DNA of 64,000 nt from Campylobacter concisus. GTDB lineage: Bacteria; Campylobacterota; Campylobacteria; Campylobacterales; Campylobacteraceae. The translations under genes were made by a program, and so were the position numbers. The DNA is taken from NCBI RefSeq assembly GCF_003049735.1, contig NZ_PIRM01000003.1:122961-186960 (forward strand), given 5' to 3'. The notes beneath the pieces are model-generated. The model did no database searches. It saw nothing but the letters and a program-made list of their open reading frames with translations, and had not been told where the DNA came from. How positions within the stretch are numbered: position 1 is the stretch's first letter; each line of letters starts with the position of its first letter. Shown piece by piece: positions 48,993 through 59,224 of this stretch.

Positions 48993-49016
48993 AACTAGGC
49001 TCATAAAGACCTAGTT
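48993..49016. terminator. Hairpin terminator between the DUF2920 gene and pflB
   Basis: AACTAGG and CCTAGTT enclose CTCATAAAGA and are followed by TTT on the forward side. It separates two convergent genes. Confidence 0.6.
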
Positions 49017-49020
49017 TTTA

Positions 49021-51393
49021 TCAGTCATTATCTATCTCAAAGTCGTAAAATTCGCTTTCATACTCAACATTTCCTATTTTGCTGTATTGTATAAGAGCTG
49101 CTTTTATATTATCTATCTGCTGATACATTAGGCCAAGAGCTATTCTATTTTCGATAGCACTAGCATCATTTAGTTTTGTTAGCTCTAAAAGCGCGATTGC
49201 GTTTGATACTTTTCCAGCTCCTGTCGCAGCCACAGATGCTAAAAACAATGTGCTAGCGTCATTTACTTTAAACTCATCGATTGCTTGATTATAAAGTTTA
49301 TAGCTCTCATCAAAGTCGTTTGTAAAGATATCGACATAGGCTAGAGTTTGGATTAAATTTATATTCTTTGGAGCATTTTTTAGCTCGGCTCTTAACTTAT
49401 CACGCTCTCTTGTAAGTAAGCCTGAAATTTGAAGTAGCTTGATGTATTGCTTTTTGATGATATCAGCGCCGTGATAGAAAGCGTTTGAATCAAGCTGCTT
49501 GCCATTAAAGTGAATTTGTATCGCTTTTGCATACTCTTTGACATTTTGCTCTTTGTTTTTCGAGATGAAATTTAAGATATTTGCAATAATATCATTTGGC
49601 AAAATTTTTAGTAGTTCATCAGCTTTCTTTGCCATTAGCTCGTCATTGTTTGAAATTTTAGCGATGATGATATCAAAGGCTAAATTTAGCATTGTCTGCT
49701 CTTTTGGCTCTTCAAGCCATCTTATCATCGCACTTTGGTTACCGCTAACTAGGCTTAGAAGCGAGGCATATAAATTTACAGGCTTTAAACTCTTATCGTT
49801 TTCTAAATTTTCGCCGATCTCTTCAATGAGTTTTGGGTTTAAATTTCTATTTATATCTAGACAAATCGCCCCAAAAATACCTGCAAGATGGTTATTTACG
49901 TCCTGGTGATAGCTTGCTATGAAGTGCTTTGCTGCAAGGCTAAAATTTCCAAGCTGAGCGTAGCTTAAGGCGAGATTGTATTGCAAGATAGAGTGATTTG
50001 GATAAGTGCTGGCTAGCTCTTCAAACTCTTTATTTGCTTCCTTTAAGCGGTAGCTTAGTGCTTTTGCAATAGCTTCGCTAAGTTTGGCATTGACTTTTGA
50101 GGCGGCGGCACTTTGACTAAGGTAGTCATTTGCTGCTGAGGTGTCATCTAAAAAGACGCTAACGCCGCCTTTTCTTATCTGCTCGATGCTCTGTTTCGCG
50201 TCAAAAACCTTGTAAGGTGCGAAGTAAAAAAGGGTCTCATAGCGCCTTGTTCTATCAAAAAACATATCATCGTTAAAGTGTGCCTGAGCTAGGCTGACAT
50301 CAAAAAGATCAGGCTTTAGTATCGTTTTTATCTTGTAAATTTTGCTTGGCAAAGAAGCATTGTAGTCGTAAACATCTTTGATAAATGCAGCTGCGTCGCC
50401 GTAGTCAGCAGTTTTTAGATCAATTAGCGCTTCAGTCATCTTGATAAGATCGATATTTGGCGTATTCTTAGAAGCTTTTGTTAGATAATCCCTTGCCTTG
50501 TCGTATTTGCCAAGTCTTGCATAGAGCTGTGCTAGCGTGAAGTCGGCCTTAAATGCCTTTTGGCTCTCAAGTTTGGCTATTGCTCTCTCATCATCTCCAA
50601 GAAGTGATAAAATTTTTGCGCTTAAATACGCATATTCATTTTTATAATCCGCAGTATTTGGATGAGAAAGTGCTTGAAGTGCCTCGTAATAGTTGCCTTT
50701 ATAGTAGTTTATAAGCGCGTAGTAATAACTATAAAGTGGCGAGTTGTTTTCATACTGCAAAAATGAATCAGCAAGTCCTATATAGTAGTTAAAATTTTTG
50801 GTGTTATTTAGCTCAAGCGAGCAAACGGCAGCATTTATGGCGCTAACTGCTGTGTTTTCTCTATCGGTTATAGCTTTGTTAAAAGATACGATCGCCTCAT
50901 CACATCTTTCTTGTTTCATCTGTGAAACACCGAGGTTGTAGTTTGAGAGAGACTGGTTATAAACAGCTATGTTTTCATAAATTTTTAACGCCTCAAATTT
51001 ATTGCCACGCTCATAAAGCTGATTGGCTTTATTTATCATTTCATCGATCTTCGAAGCGCCAAAATTTTGCGTTTGGTAGTTGTTTTCTATATTTTTTACG
51101 ATACTTGCAGTATCTATGTTCTCTTTTTTGTCTTTCTTTAGCAAGATAACTAGCAAAACCACTATCAAGATGATAAGTACTAGAGCAACCACGCCTGCTA
51201 TTATAAAGAGCTTTTTATTGCTCTTTTTTACAGGGATTGGCTCCGGGATGCTCTCATCTTGTAACACACCCTCACTTGCGATACTCTCAAGCGAGACAAT
51301 CTCTTCAGGTGCCTCGGCTTTTGCCTCTTCAGGCACTTCTTGCTCTGTTTGCTCGCCAGGTGGTTTTAAAACTACAACCTCTTCTTCAGCCAC
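49021..51393 (-). CDS. pflB: Flagellar motor scaffold protein PflB-like (TM helix plus TPR repeats)
   Basis: 790 residues from GTG 51391-51393, which overlaps the serS stop by one base. The N-terminal 55 residues are acidic and Pro/Glu-rich, followed by one strong membrane helix (LFIIAGVVALVLIILIVVLL at about 60-80) and a long periplasmic region of TPR-type repeats. It matches by position (next to serS, trpS, aroK, der) and architecture C. jejuni Cj0390, called PflB, a component of the disks that widen the Campylobacter motor. Not related to pyruvate formate-lyase, which shares the symbol. Confidence 0.8.
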   Translation of the reverse strand: MAEEEVVVLKPPGEQTEQEVPEEAKAEAPEEIVSLESIASEGVLQDESIPEPIPVKKSNKKLFIIAGVVALVLIILIVVLLVILLKKDKKENIDTASIVKNIENNYQTQNFGASKIDEMINKANQLYERGNKFEALKIYENIAVYNQSLSNYNLGVSQMKQERCDEAIVSFNKAITDRENTAVSAINAAVCSLELNNTKNFNYYIGLADSFLQYENNSPLYSYYYALINYYKGNYYEALQALSHPNTADYKNEYAYLSAKILSLLGDDERAIAKLESQKAFKADFTLAQLYARLGKYDKARDYLTKASKNTPNIDLIKMTEALIDLKTADYGDAAAFIKDVYDYNASLPSKIYKIKTILKPDLFDVSLAQAHFNDDMFFDRTRRYETLFYFAPYKVFDAKQSIEQIRKGGVSVFLDDTSAANDYLSQSAAASKVNAKLSEAIAKALSYRLKEANKEFEELASTYPNHSILQYNLALSYAQLGNFSLAAKHFIASYHQDVNNHLAGIFGAICLDINRNLNPKLIEEIGENLENDKSLKPVNLYASLLSLVSGNQSAMIRWLEEPKEQTMLNLAFDIIIAKISNNDELMAKKADELLKILPNDIIANILNFISKNKEQNVKEYAKAIQIHFNGKQLDSNAFYHGADIIKKQYIKLLQISGLLTRERDKLRAELKNAPKNINLIQTLAYVDIFTNDFDESYKLYNQAIDEFKVNDASTLFLASVAATGAGKVSNAIALLELTKLNDASAIENRIALGLMYQQIDNIKAALIQYSKIGNVEYESEFYDFEIDND

Positions 51394-52637
51394 TACATAT
51401 ACCTCTTAAGAACTTCTGGAATTTCGATAGTGCCATCTGCTTTTTGGTAGTTTTCCATTATTGCTATTAGCGTCCTACCCACAGCTAGACTTGAGCCATT
51501 TAGCGTATTTACAAGCATATTTTTCTTGCCATCTTTAAAGCGAATTTTTGCACGCCTTGCTTGAAAATCACGAGTGTTGGAAATAGAGCTAATTTCTCTA
51601 TATTTACCTTGACCAGGTAGCCAAACCTCAAGGTCTATCGTCTTTGCCGCGCTAAAGCCAAGATCACCGCTACAAAGAAGCATATGGCGGTGAGGAAGCC
51701 CAAGACTAGTTAGTAGATCGCTCGCGCACGCTACCATCTCATTTAGCACGTCTTCGCTTTGATCAGGCTTTGTGATACTTACTAGCTCGACCTTTTCAAA
51801 CTGATGCTGGCGGATCATACCTCTAGTATCACGTCCTGCTGAGCCTGCCTCTTGGCGGAAGCATGCTGAGTAGCAAGTCATCTTTATAGGTAACTGCTCA
51901 GCTTCAATGATCGTGTCATTGTATAAATTTGTCACAGGGACTTCGCTGGTTGGGATGAGGTAGAGGTCCTCGTCGCGCACTTTGTAAAGGTCTTCTTCAA
52001 ATTTAGGCAGCTGACCAGTACCAAAAAGTGTGTTTGAGCTTACTAGATAAGGGACATTTACAAGCTCGAAGCCACGTGAGCTGTTAAAGTCGATCATGTA
52101 ATTAACAAGCGCTCTACTAAGCCTTGCTCCCATGCCGCGAAGTACAGTAAAGCGAGATCCTGAGAGCTTTGCGCCCCTTTCAAAGTCAAGCCAGCCAAGA
52201 CTCTCACCTAACTCCCAGTGCTCTTTTGGTGTAAAGCTAAATTTAGTTGGCTCAAGCACCGTTTTTATGCAGACATTATCGTCCTCGTCCTTACCAAATG
52301 GCACATCATCATCGGTGATATTTGGCACGTTAAATGAAATTTGCTCAAGCTTTTCTTCATATTGTTTAACGATATCATCAGCATCAGCAAGTGCAGCTTT
52401 ATTTAAATTTAGCTCATTTTTAAGCTCGCTTACATCTTCGCCAGCTCTTGCCTTTATGCCAAGCTCTTTGCTCTTTGCGTTTTGGATCGCTTGGAAATTT
52501 TCAAGTGCTTTACGTTTTTGTTTTAGCTCGTTAAAAGTTTGTAAAAGCTCGTCAAGTAGCCCAGCTTTTACATTTTTTCCCTCAAGTTTTTTTACAAATT
52601 CATCGTAATTTGTCTCGAGTAGTTTTAAATTTATCAT
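51393..52637 (-). CDS. serS: Seryl-tRNA synthetase
   Basis: 414 residues. The N-terminal coiled-coil arm (residues 25-100) is followed by class II motifs: [60 protein letters not shown] (motif 2) and [20 protein letters not shown] (motif 3). The enzyme also supplies the Ser-tRNA(Sec) that SelA converts. It stands between the CopD-like gene and pflB on the same strand. Confidence 0.97.
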   Translation of the reverse strand: MINLKLLETNYDEFVKKLEGKNVKAGLLDELLQTFNELKQKRKALENFQAIQNAKSKELGIKARAGEDVSELKNELNLNKAALADADDIVKQYEEKLEQISFNVPNITDDDVPFGKDEDDNVCIKTVLEPTKFSFTPKEHWELGESLGWLDFERGAKLSGSRFTVLRGMGARLSRALVNYMIDFNSSRGFELVNVPYLVSSNTLFGTGQLPKFEEDLYKVRDEDLYLIPTSEVPVTNLYNDTIIEAEQLPIKMTCYSACFRQEAGSAGRDTRGMIRQHQFEKVELVSITKPDQSEDVLNEMVACASDLLTSLGLPHRHMLLCSGDLGFSAAKTIDLEVWLPGQGKYREISSISNTRDFQARRAKIRFKDGKKNMLVNTLNGSSLAVGRTLIAIMENYQKADGTIEIPEVLKRYM

Positions 52638-52646
52638 TCCGTATCC

Positions 52647-53087
52647 TTAAACCATAAACATAACTTTTGCAAAAAGTACGATAAAAACTGCCGCTATTAG
52701 CGCAAATGGGTGGATGTTGCCAAGTGGGCTAGGGCGTTTAAATATAAATTTGCAGCTTAAATTTGTTATAACCGCAGCTACGATTAGCATCGCTAAGAAA
52801 AATTTGATCATAAAAATGATTTGTAAATTTGTCTCAAAGTAGCCTCCAGCCTTTGATCCGACCCAGTTACTCATCATCATGCCTCCGGTTAGCACCAAAA
52901 GCAAGATACAAAGTGGCATTATCTTAATAGCAACTGATCCGATAGCTTGTTTTGCCTTTTGAGCAAGCTCAGGTGGCATTTTTTTACAAGCTGCTTTAAA
53001 AATGATTACATCAAAAAAGAGGTAACCAACAAAGATGATTGCACAGAAAAGATGAACTATCTGTGCATATGGATATAAATTTTGCAT
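52647..53087 (-). CDS. CopD-family-like integral membrane protein
   Basis: 146 residues from ATG 53085-53087, which has AAGGAAAA ahead; a frame open to 53123 would run into trpS. Four hydrophobic helices with conserved histidine near the start (YPYAQIVHLFCAIIFVGYLF) and LTGGMMMSNWV resemble the CopD/HemJ-like small membrane proteins. A role in copper handling or heme is possible, but the sequence does not decide it. It lies between trpS and serS on the same strand. Confidence 0.65.
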   Translation of the reverse strand: MQNLYPYAQIVHLFCAIIFVGYLFFDVIIFKAACKKMPPELAQKAKQAIGSVAIKIMPLCILLLVLTGGMMMSNWVGSKAGGYFETNLQIIFMIKFFLAMLIVAAVITNLSCKFIFKRPSPLGNIHPFALIAAVFIVLFAKVMFMV

Positions 53088-53100
53088 ATTTTTTCCTTTA

Positions 53101-54063
53101 TTAATAAATTCCGACTGCTTCACGAACTTTTTTTATTGTTGTTTGAGCAACATTACTTGCCTTTTTGGCTCCTATTTCTAAAATTCCAGACACTTCGTCA
53201 GGATTATTTTGATAATGCACAAATTTCTCTCTCGCATCTTTAAAATAGTCCCAAATAAGCTCATTTAGATAAGCTTTAAAGTGCCCATGGCCCTCGCCAC
53301 CACGCTCATATCTAGCTTGAAGTTCTTTTTGCCCACTCTCGTCTAAGAAAAGTTTGGCGATATTATAGACGTTGCAGTTTTGCCACTGCTTTGGCTCTTC
53401 AAGCGGTGTGCCGTCTGTCACGATGCTAGAAATTTGCTTTTTAAGCGTTTTAGCATCGGCAAAGATGTCGATTGTATTGCCGTAGCTTTTGCTCATCTTT
53501 TCGCCATTTGTACCAGGCACGGTGGCAACATTTTCATCGATCTTTGCCTCAGGCAGTGTAAAAATTTCTCTATGCTCGTTGTTAAATTTTATCGCGATAT
53601 CACGAGCAATTTCTACGTGCTGGATCTGGTCTTTGCCCACGGGTACGACCTGCGCGTTATAAAGCAAGATATCAGCTGCCATCAAAACTGGATAGCTAAA
53701 GAGTCCGTGGTGCGAGCTAAGGCCTTTTGCGACTTTATCTTTATAGCTGTGCGCGCGCTCAAGTAGGCCCATAGGCGTGTGCTGACTTAGCACCCAGTAA
53801 AGCTCAAGCACATCTTTAACGTCACTTTGTACCCAAAATATGCTCTTGTTTGGATCGATCCCAAGTGCCAAAAACGCACACGCAGCCTCAAAAGTATTTT
53901 GCTTTAGGGCTTTGGCCTCGCTAAGGCTCGTCATCGCGTGGTAGTTTGCTATAAACATAAACATCTCATTTTGCTCTTGCATATCAACCATCTGCTTTAT
54001 CGAGGCAAAGTAGTTGCCAAGGTGTAGTTTGCCGGAGGGTTGGAGACCGGTTAATACTCTCAT
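53101..54063 (-). CDS. trpS: Tryptophanyl-tRNA synthetase
   Basis: 320 residues. Class I signatures are LTGLQPSGKLHLGNYFASIK at the N-terminus and GEKMSKSYGN near residue 195. PVLMAADILLYNAQVVPVGK with DQIQHVEIARDIA is typical of bacterial TrpS. Length normal. Confidence 0.97.
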   Translation of the reverse strand: MRVLTGLQPSGKLHLGNYFASIKQMVDMQEQNEMFMFIANYHAMTSLSEAKALKQNTFEAACAFLALGIDPNKSIFWVQSDVKDVLELYWVLSQHTPMGLLERAHSYKDKVAKGLSSHHGLFSYPVLMAADILLYNAQVVPVGKDQIQHVEIARDIAIKFNNEHREIFTLPEAKIDENVATVPGTNGEKMSKSYGNTIDIFADAKTLKKQISSIVTDGTPLEEPKQWQNCNVYNIAKLFLDESGQKELQARYERGGEGHGHFKAYLNELIWDYFKDAREKFVHYQNNPDEVSGILEIGAKKASNVAQTTIKKVREAVGIY

Positions 54064-54130
54064 CTTATCCTTTCAAATTTTGGCTTTTTCTCGCGAGCGC
54101 TTTTAATAGAGATTTGAAATTTTAAACTTT

Positions 54131-54567
54131 CGGCAGACTATGTGTCTAGCCTCGGCTTAAAATTTCTACACAACTATCAAAATCATCTCACGATACTTCG
54201 CTAAAAATACTTTTTAAATTTTAACGTTACATTAGAGTTTTTGTATCTAATCTAATCTTAAAATTTAACTGGCAGACCATGCGTCTAGCCTTTGCTTAAA
54301 AACAAATTTTTGCCTTGCCTAAACAAAAAATTCTTTGCCAAAAGTTTTTAAATTTTTAACATCACGTTAGACTTTTTAGTCTAGCTTAATCTTAAAATTT
54401 TTATCACACAACTCTCGTCGCTTTAGCGTTGCGAATAAAGTGAGGCAAAAAATTATCTTACGATACTTCGCCAAAATTTCTAACTACAAAACGTTAAATT
54501 TAGCTCAAAGACTCAAAATTTCAACACCACGCCAGATAGCCATCTAGCCTGATCTTAAAAATTTATC
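54131..54567. repeat. Five degenerate hairpin repeats between trpS and aroK
   Basis: In a 534-base gap without a gene, a unit of about 36-43 bases recurs at 54131-54166, 54226-54268, 54270-54305, 54361-54403 and 54523-54567. Each has an imperfect palindrome such as GGCAGAC-TATGT-GTCTAGCC, GGCAGAC-CATGC-GTCTAGCC, GTTAGAC-TTTTTA-GTCTAGC or GCCAGAT-AGCC-ATCTAGCC. The palindrome is followed by a conserved CTTAAAATTT-type tail. Changes in one arm are often matched in the other (GTTAGAC/GTCTAGC, GCCAGAT/ATCTAGC), as if the pairing is what matters. I find no coding potential in the gap. Confidence 0.7.
54183..54476. repeat. Second direct-repeat motif in the same gap (two copies)
   Basis: ATCTCACGATACTTCGCTAA at about 54185-54204 and ATCTTACGATACTTCGCCAA at about 54455-54474 differ at two positions and stand 270 bases apart. 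Both are near a CACACAACT-type element. Read on the reverse strand, each comes ahead of a hairpin unit, so the array looks like a compound repeat rather than isolated palindromes. Confidence 0.6.
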
Positions 54568-54597
54568 GTTGCAAGCAGCAATCACGCTACTTTACAA

Positions 54598-55119
54598 CTA
54601 AATTTTTAAAAGCATCCTTATTTCTTTTACGATCTGCTTTGGAGTTTTACCCTCGACTTCGACGATGTAATCAGCCTTTTTCTCATAAAGCTCCTCTCGC
54701 TCTAGATGCAAAGCCTCAGCTCTTTTTAGATCACTTAAAAGTGGACGTTTGGCAAGCTTTTTCTCGCTATTTTTGCTATTTTTTAGCCTTTGCATGATCG
54801 CATCAAAACTAGCTTTTAGGTAGATCACGGTACCAATTTTCTTTAAATTTTTAACCTTCGCAAAGCCCCCACCTGTTGAAATGATCGCATTTTTGACATT
54901 TGTGGCTAGAAATTTAGCTAGATCTTTTTCAAGCTGCCTAAAATGCTCCTCTCCGTATTCTTCAAAGATAACTTTTATCTTCATATTTTGCGAGCTTTCC
55001 AGCAAGTCGTCGCAGTCAAGATTCATCGTCTTTAAAGCCTTGCTTAACGCCCTTGCGGTCGTGCCCTTACCAACACCCATAAATCCTATCAAAACGATAT
55101 TATTGTTCTTTGTTTTCAT
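54598..55119 (-). CDS. aroK: Shikimate kinase
   Basis: 173 residues. Walker [17 protein letters not shown], the shikimate-binding [16 protein letters not shown] and [12 protein letters not shown] are present. It phosphorylates shikimate on the way to chorismate, which also feeds the MqnA step. The start overlaps the end of der by 20 bases. Confidence 0.93.
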   Translation of the reverse strand: MKTKNNNIVLIGFMGVGKGTTARALSKALKTMNLDCDDLLESSQNMKIKVIFEEYGEEHFRQLEKDLAKFLATNVKNAIISTGGGFAKVKNLKKIGTVIYLKASFDAIMQRLKNSKNSEKKLAKRPLLSDLKRAEALHLEREELYEKKADYIVEVEGKTPKQIVKEIRMLLKI

Positions 55120-56488
55120 CGCTCACTCCACGTTTTTTAGGAATTAGCACGATAGGCACGCCAGTTAGGTTAAAACTCTCTCTAAGCTTGTTTGTTAAAT
55201 AGCGTTTGTAGCTAAAGTGCAGGCATTTTGGGCGGTTCATTATGAGCGCTATCATGATCGGCGCTGTCTTAAACTGCACTGCGTAGTAAATTTTTACAAC
55301 TCTGCCTTTATCTCGTGGCAGAGGGTGTGCCTTGGTCGCTTCGCCGATCACTTCATTTAGCTTTGAAGTTTGGATTTTTTGAGTGTAGTTTTTGTAAATT
55401 TCAACTATGAGCGGGTAAATTTTATGCACTCTTTTGCCGCCAAGTGCTGAGACGCTGATAATCGGCGCGTATGAGAGAAATTTAAACCTATCTTTTATCT
55501 CTTTGCAAAGCTCGTCAAATTCTTCGCTGCTTTTATCCCATTTGTTTAGCACGATGATGACGCCAAGCTCAAATTTTGAGGCGATGCCAGCGATACGCTC
55601 ATCAAGCTCGGTTAGTGGTTCAGAGCTATCAAGTACGAGTAGAGCTACGTCTGTCTCTTCTAAAATTTTCTCAGTTCTATTTAGCGCGTATCTCTCGATG
55701 CCCTCGATCTTGCCGCGCTTTCTAATACCAGCAGTATCGACAAACTCAAAAACCCTGCCATCATGTTCGTAAATTTCATTGACCGGGTCGATCGTAGTGC
55801 CTGCCACATCGCTAACGACGGCGCGACTCTCTTTTACAAGGGCATTTAAAAGTGAGCTTTTACCGACATTTACGCGGCCTATGATGCCAACTCTTATATT
55901 TTTGCTCTCATAGTCTATCTCGTCGCTTAGCTCGCCCTCGTCGTTATAGTTTTCTAAAAAATCATCAAAATCTTCACTCGTGTCAGCCTTTATCTGCACC
56001 TTATCTTCTATGTGCTTTGCTAACCAGATGCTAAGCTCATCGATGCCTGTGTTGTGGCTTACGGAAATTCCAAAGGCATTTTTCGCACCAAAGCTTACAA
56101 ATTCCCACTCTCTTTGCTCGTCTTTTTTGCTGTCGATTTTGTTGATGACTAGAGCGATTGGTAAATTTAGCTTGCTAAGCTCGTAAAAAATGGCTCTATC
56201 CTCATCATCTGGCATCATTTTGCCATCGACCATGTATAAGATGACGTCTGAATTTCTAGCCTCTGCCAAGGTCTTTGCTTTTACATTTTTAAAAAGCTCG
56301 CTACTATCATCAAGGCCACCGCTATCGATCAAAATGCACTCTTTGCCCTCAACTTCGATCTTAGCTTTGTTCGTATCTCTTGTCGTGCCGCTAACATCGC
56401 TTGTTATAGCGATACGACGACCAGCTAAGCGGTTAAAAAGTGAGCTTTTGCCGACATTTGGCTTGCCTACTAATATTACTTTTTGCAA
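55100..56488 (-). CDS. der: GTPase Der (EngA), ribosome assembly
   Basis: 462 residues from a TTG start at 56486-56488, chosen because it lies six bases after an AAAAAGGA site and gives the family's usual short N-terminus before [20 protein letters not shown]. The open frame extends 33 bases further up. Two GTPase domains in tandem: first with VSGTTRDTN and INKID, second with [31 protein letters not shown] and LNKWD. A C-terminal KH-like domain follows ([20 protein letters not shown]). It helps mature the 50S subunit. Confidence 0.94.
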   Translation of the reverse strand: MQKVILVGKPNVGKSSLFNRLAGRRIAITSDVSGTTRDTNKAKIEVEGKECILIDSGGLDDSSELFKNVKAKTLAEARNSDVILYMVDGKMMPDDEDRAIFYELSKLNLPIALVINKIDSKKDEQREWEFVSFGAKNAFGISVSHNTGIDELSIWLAKHIEDKVQIKADTSEDFDDFLENYNDEGELSDEIDYESKNIRVGIIGRVNVGKSSLLNALVKESRAVVSDVAGTTIDPVNEIYEHDGRVFEFVDTAGIRKRGKIEGIERYALNRTEKILEETDVALLVLDSSEPLTELDERIAGIASKFELGVIIVLNKWDKSSEEFDELCKEIKDRFKFLSYAPIISVSALGGKRVHKIYPLIVEIYKNYTQKIQTSKLNEVIGEATKAHPLPRDKGRVVKIYYAVQFKTAPIMIALIMNRPKCLHFSYKRYLTNKLRESFNLTGVPIVLIPKKRGVSDENKEQ

Positions 56489-56640
56489 ATTTTGTCCTTT
56501 TTGTGATGGCTGATTATACAAATTTTTGACTTATATAAAGTATAAAAATTTGCTTAAAAGCGCCAAAATAAAAGAAAAAATCAACCAAAATTTAAGCCAC
56601 TTTTCATTAAAATGGCTACTTTAAATTTAAAGGTCTTGTG

Positions 56641-57531
56641 ATGTTAAAAAGGTTTTATATTTCGCATCTTGGCATTTTTTATATGCTCTTTGCTTGCTTT
56701 ATGTTTGCCGTTACTGGCGCATTTGCAAAGTATCTTAGCAAAGATATGCCATCTATCGAAGTTGTATTTTTTAGAAATTTAATAGGCCTTTTCATCGTTA
56801 TTTATGCCATTTATAGATTTCCATTTAAGCAAGCTGGTGGACACTTTTTTTTACTGATGTTTCGCGGTTTTGTGGGTACGGTCGCACTTTTTGCCTTTTT
56901 TTATAATGTCGCTCATGTAAATTTGGCCACAGCTTTTACATTTCAAAAGACAAATCCAATCTTTACAGCCATCCTCGCAGCCTTTATTTTCAAAGAGCGT
57001 CTAAGCTCACTTGGCTGGTTTGCTGTATTTTTGGGATTTGGGGGAATTTTGCTTGTTATCCAGCCAAATTTAGGCATAAGCAAGACTGATATTATCGGTG
57101 TTTGGAGTGGCCTTGGTGCGGCGATCGCATACACGAGCGTTAAGGAGCTAAACAAGAGCTACGGTACAAATGTTATCGTGCTAAGTTTTATGCTTTGGGG
57201 CTCGTTTTTGCCACTTATTTGCATGGGTTTGGCAGAATTTTTCACCTACGAACCATTTGATTTTTTGTTTTCAAAATTTAGCATGCCAAGCTGGTATAAC
57301 GTTATTTTTATCTTGCTAATGGGACTTAGCGGATATTTTTTTCAGTCGTACATGACAAAGGCGTTTGCGGTTGGTAAAAAGGCTGGAGTGATCGCTGCAG
57401 TTAGCTATGCAGACGTCATTTTCACGCTTATAATTGGCTATTTTATGGGTGATGTATTGCCAAATCAAACGGCACTTTTAGGTATCTTGCTAGTAATAGT
57501 GAGTGGAATTTTAGTTGTGAAAGAAAAATAA
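56641..57531 (+). CDS. EamA/DMT-family membrane transporter
   Basis: 296 residues, ten hydrophobic helices in two homologous halves (DUF6/EamA), for example [20 protein letters not shown] at the start and [20 protein letters not shown] closing the first half. Substrate unknown. Its A+T content is normal for the window (21 G+C in the 60 bases at 57421), in contrast to kdsA ten bases later. Corresponds by position to C. jejuni Cj0385c. Confidence 0.87.
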   Translation: MLKRFYISHLGIFYMLFACFMFAVTGAFAKYLSKDMPSIEVVFFRNLIGLFIVIYAIYRFPFKQAGGHFFLLMFRGFVGTVALFAFFYNVAHVNLATAFTFQKTNPIFTAILAAFIFKERLSSLGWFAVFLGFGGILLVIQPNLGISKTDIIGVWSGLGAAIAYTSVKELNKSYGTNVIVLSFMLWGSFLPLICMGLAEFFTYEPFDFLFSKFSMPSWYNVIFILLMGLSGYFFQSYMTKAFAVGKKAGVIAAVSYADVIFTLIIGYFMGDVLPNQTALLGILLVIVSGILVVKEK

Positions 57532-57541
57532 AGGAGAAAAA

Positions 57542-58348
57542 ATGATACTAATAGCAGGGCCTTGCGTCATCGAAAGCGAGCAGCTCGTTTTTGACGTGGC
57601 AAAGAGGCTGGTTAAATTTAACGAAGATAAGCGGATAGATTTTTATTTCAAATCAAGCTTTGATAAGGCAAATCGCACAAGCATAAGCTCGTTTCGCGGG
57701 CCCGGACTTGAAAAAGGGTGCGAAATTTTAGCCAAGGTCAAAAAAGAATTCGGCTTTAAAATTTTAACCGATATCCACGAGAGCTACCAGGCCGCGCCAG
57801 TAGGCGAAGTGGCCGACGTGCTGCAAATACCGGCGTTTTTGTGCCGTCAGACCGATCTGCTCGTAGCTGCTGCCAAAACAAAAGCGGTGGTAAATATCAA
57901 AAAAGGGCAGTTTTTAGCCGCCTCTGCGATGAAGCATTCGGTCAAAAAAGTGCTAGAAGCAAGGGGCATTAGCGGCGAGGGATACGAGGTTGCTAAACAA
58001 AACGGAGTGTGGCTAACAGAGCGAGGAAGCACCTTTGGCTACGGAAATTTAGTCGTAGATATGAGAAATTTGGTGCTGATGAGGGAGTTTGCGCCGGTGA
58101 TTTTCGACGCGACGCACAGCGTGCAGATGCCGTCGGCTTTGGGTGAGAAAAGCGGCGGTGACGCGAGATTCGTGCCCTATCTAGCGCGAGCTGCGGCGGC
58201 TGCGGGCGTGGACGGATTTTTCTACGAGACGCATATTAATCCTTGCGAGGCGCTTTGCGACGGACCGAATATGCTAAATTTAGACGAACTAGACGCAAAT
58301 ATCGCTCAAATTTTTAAGATAAAAGACGCCCTGGGCGATGCAAACTAA
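57542..58348 (+). CDS. kdsA: KDO-8-phosphate synthase
   Basis: 268 residues. It condenses PEP and arabinose-5-phosphate to KDO-8-phosphate for lipooligosaccharide. Family marks: [98 protein letters not shown] and [14 protein letters not shown]. The gene is unusually G+C-rich for the window (39 of 60 bases in the line at 57781). Its end overlaps the SMR gene by 11 bases. Confidence 0.96.
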   Translation: MILIAGPCVIESEQLVFDVAKRLVKFNEDKRIDFYFKSSFDKANRTSISSFRGPGLEKGCEILAKVKKEFGFKILTDIHESYQAAPVGEVADVLQIPAFLCRQTDLLVAAAKTKAVVNIKKGQFLAASAMKHSVKKVLEARGISGEGYEVAKQNGVWLTERGSTFGYGNLVVDMRNLVLMREFAPVIFDATHSVQMPSALGEKSGGDARFVPYLARAAAAAGVDGFFYETHINPCEALCDGPNMLNLDELDANIAQIFKIKDALGDAN

Positions 58349-58667
58349 GGGCTTTTTGTGGGTGTTAGGCGGCGCGGTCGCCGAGTGCGGCTGGGCGTAC
58401 GGGCTAAAACACGCCCAAGATGCCGTAGGATTCGCGCTTACTGCCGCGTTAGTATGCGTTAGCTTCGTATCGTTTATAAAGGCTTTAAAATATATCCCCG
58501 TTAGCGTCGCGTATACCGTATTTGTGGGGCTTGGAGCGTTTTTTATCGTGGTCGCCGAAAGCGTTAGCGAATACGGCTCAAGCGGCCGGGCGCCCGATCC
58601 CTTGCGGCTATTTTTCATAGCGATGCTAGTTGTCGGCGTGCTAGGACTAAAAAGGCTGAAATCTTGA
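58338..58667 (+). CDS. Small multidrug resistance (SMR) family protein, first of a pair
   Basis: 109 residues, four helices. [20 protein letters not shown] contains the membrane glutamate (Glu15) and the G-W-A-x-G-L-K-like pattern of the Gdx/SugE branch, which exports guanidinium. [20 protein letters not shown] is the conserved second half. Helix 3-4 linker is longer than usual ([14 protein letters not shown]). The gene is very G+C-rich (36 of 60 bases at 58561). The next gene, overlapping by four bases, is its partner. No guanidine riboswitch is visible. Confidence 0.85.
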   Translation: MQTKGFLWVLGGAVAECGWAYGLKHAQDAVGFALTAALVCVSFVSFIKALKYIPVSVAYTVFVGLGAFFIVVAESVSEYGSSGRAPDPLRLFFIAMLVVGVLGLKRLKS

Positions 58668-58987
58668 TGCACGTTTTAGCTCTTTTGGCAGCGGGATGCT
58701 GCGAGGTTTTGGGTGTATTTTTTCTAACCAAATTTCAAAAAAGCGTCGGCGTGAAAAAGGCGGCGAATTTTTTGATTTTGGTCGTAAATTTCGCCATTTC
58801 TCTTTGGCTCTTGAGCTACGCGATGCAGGCGATGGCGATGTCGGTGGCGTACGCGATCTGGACAGGCATTGGAGCAGTCGGTGCAGTGCTAGTTGGTCTG
58901 GTTTTTAATAACGAAAAGATAAATTTAGAAAAAGCACTCTTTTTATCGCTCATCATCATTAGCGCGGCGATGTTAAAAATCGTATAA
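58664..58987 (+). CDS. Small multidrug resistance (SMR) family protein, second of a pair
   Basis: 107 residues, four helices. LLAAGCCEVLGVFFLTKFQK has the membrane glutamate, and MAMSVAYAIWTGIGAVGAVL is the standard SMR signature. Paired, overlapping SMR genes usually make an obligate heterodimer (YkkCD-type) exporting guanidinium or cationic compounds. The 237 bases after it are extremely A+T-rich and serve as leader of the receptor gene; no terminator stands out there. Confidence 0.87.
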   Translation: MMHVLALLAAGCCEVLGVFFLTKFQKSVGVKKAANFLILVVNFAISLWLLSYAMQAMAMSVAYAIWTGIGAVGAVLVGLVFNNEKINLEKALFLSLIIISAAMLKIV

Positions 58988-59224
58988 GTGCTAAATTTAG
59001 AAGCATAAATATCAAGTTAATCTAGCAAGATAAAAACAGATTTTTAAAATATATAAATTCAAAATTTATTTACTTAATATATTCTAAAAAATAATATCAA
59101 AACTGATTTTAAGAAGTTTTTATATTGAATATTATTTTTTACAAAATATTGATTTTTAAATTCAAAATAAATTTATATAAATAGCAATACACTTTCAAAC
59201 TAGTTTTAAATTCAAGGATATTTT

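Noticed and set aside
54131..54567. CRISPR array
   Set aside because: Units are degenerate palindromes with irregular spacing and shared spacer motifs, and no cas genes are present.
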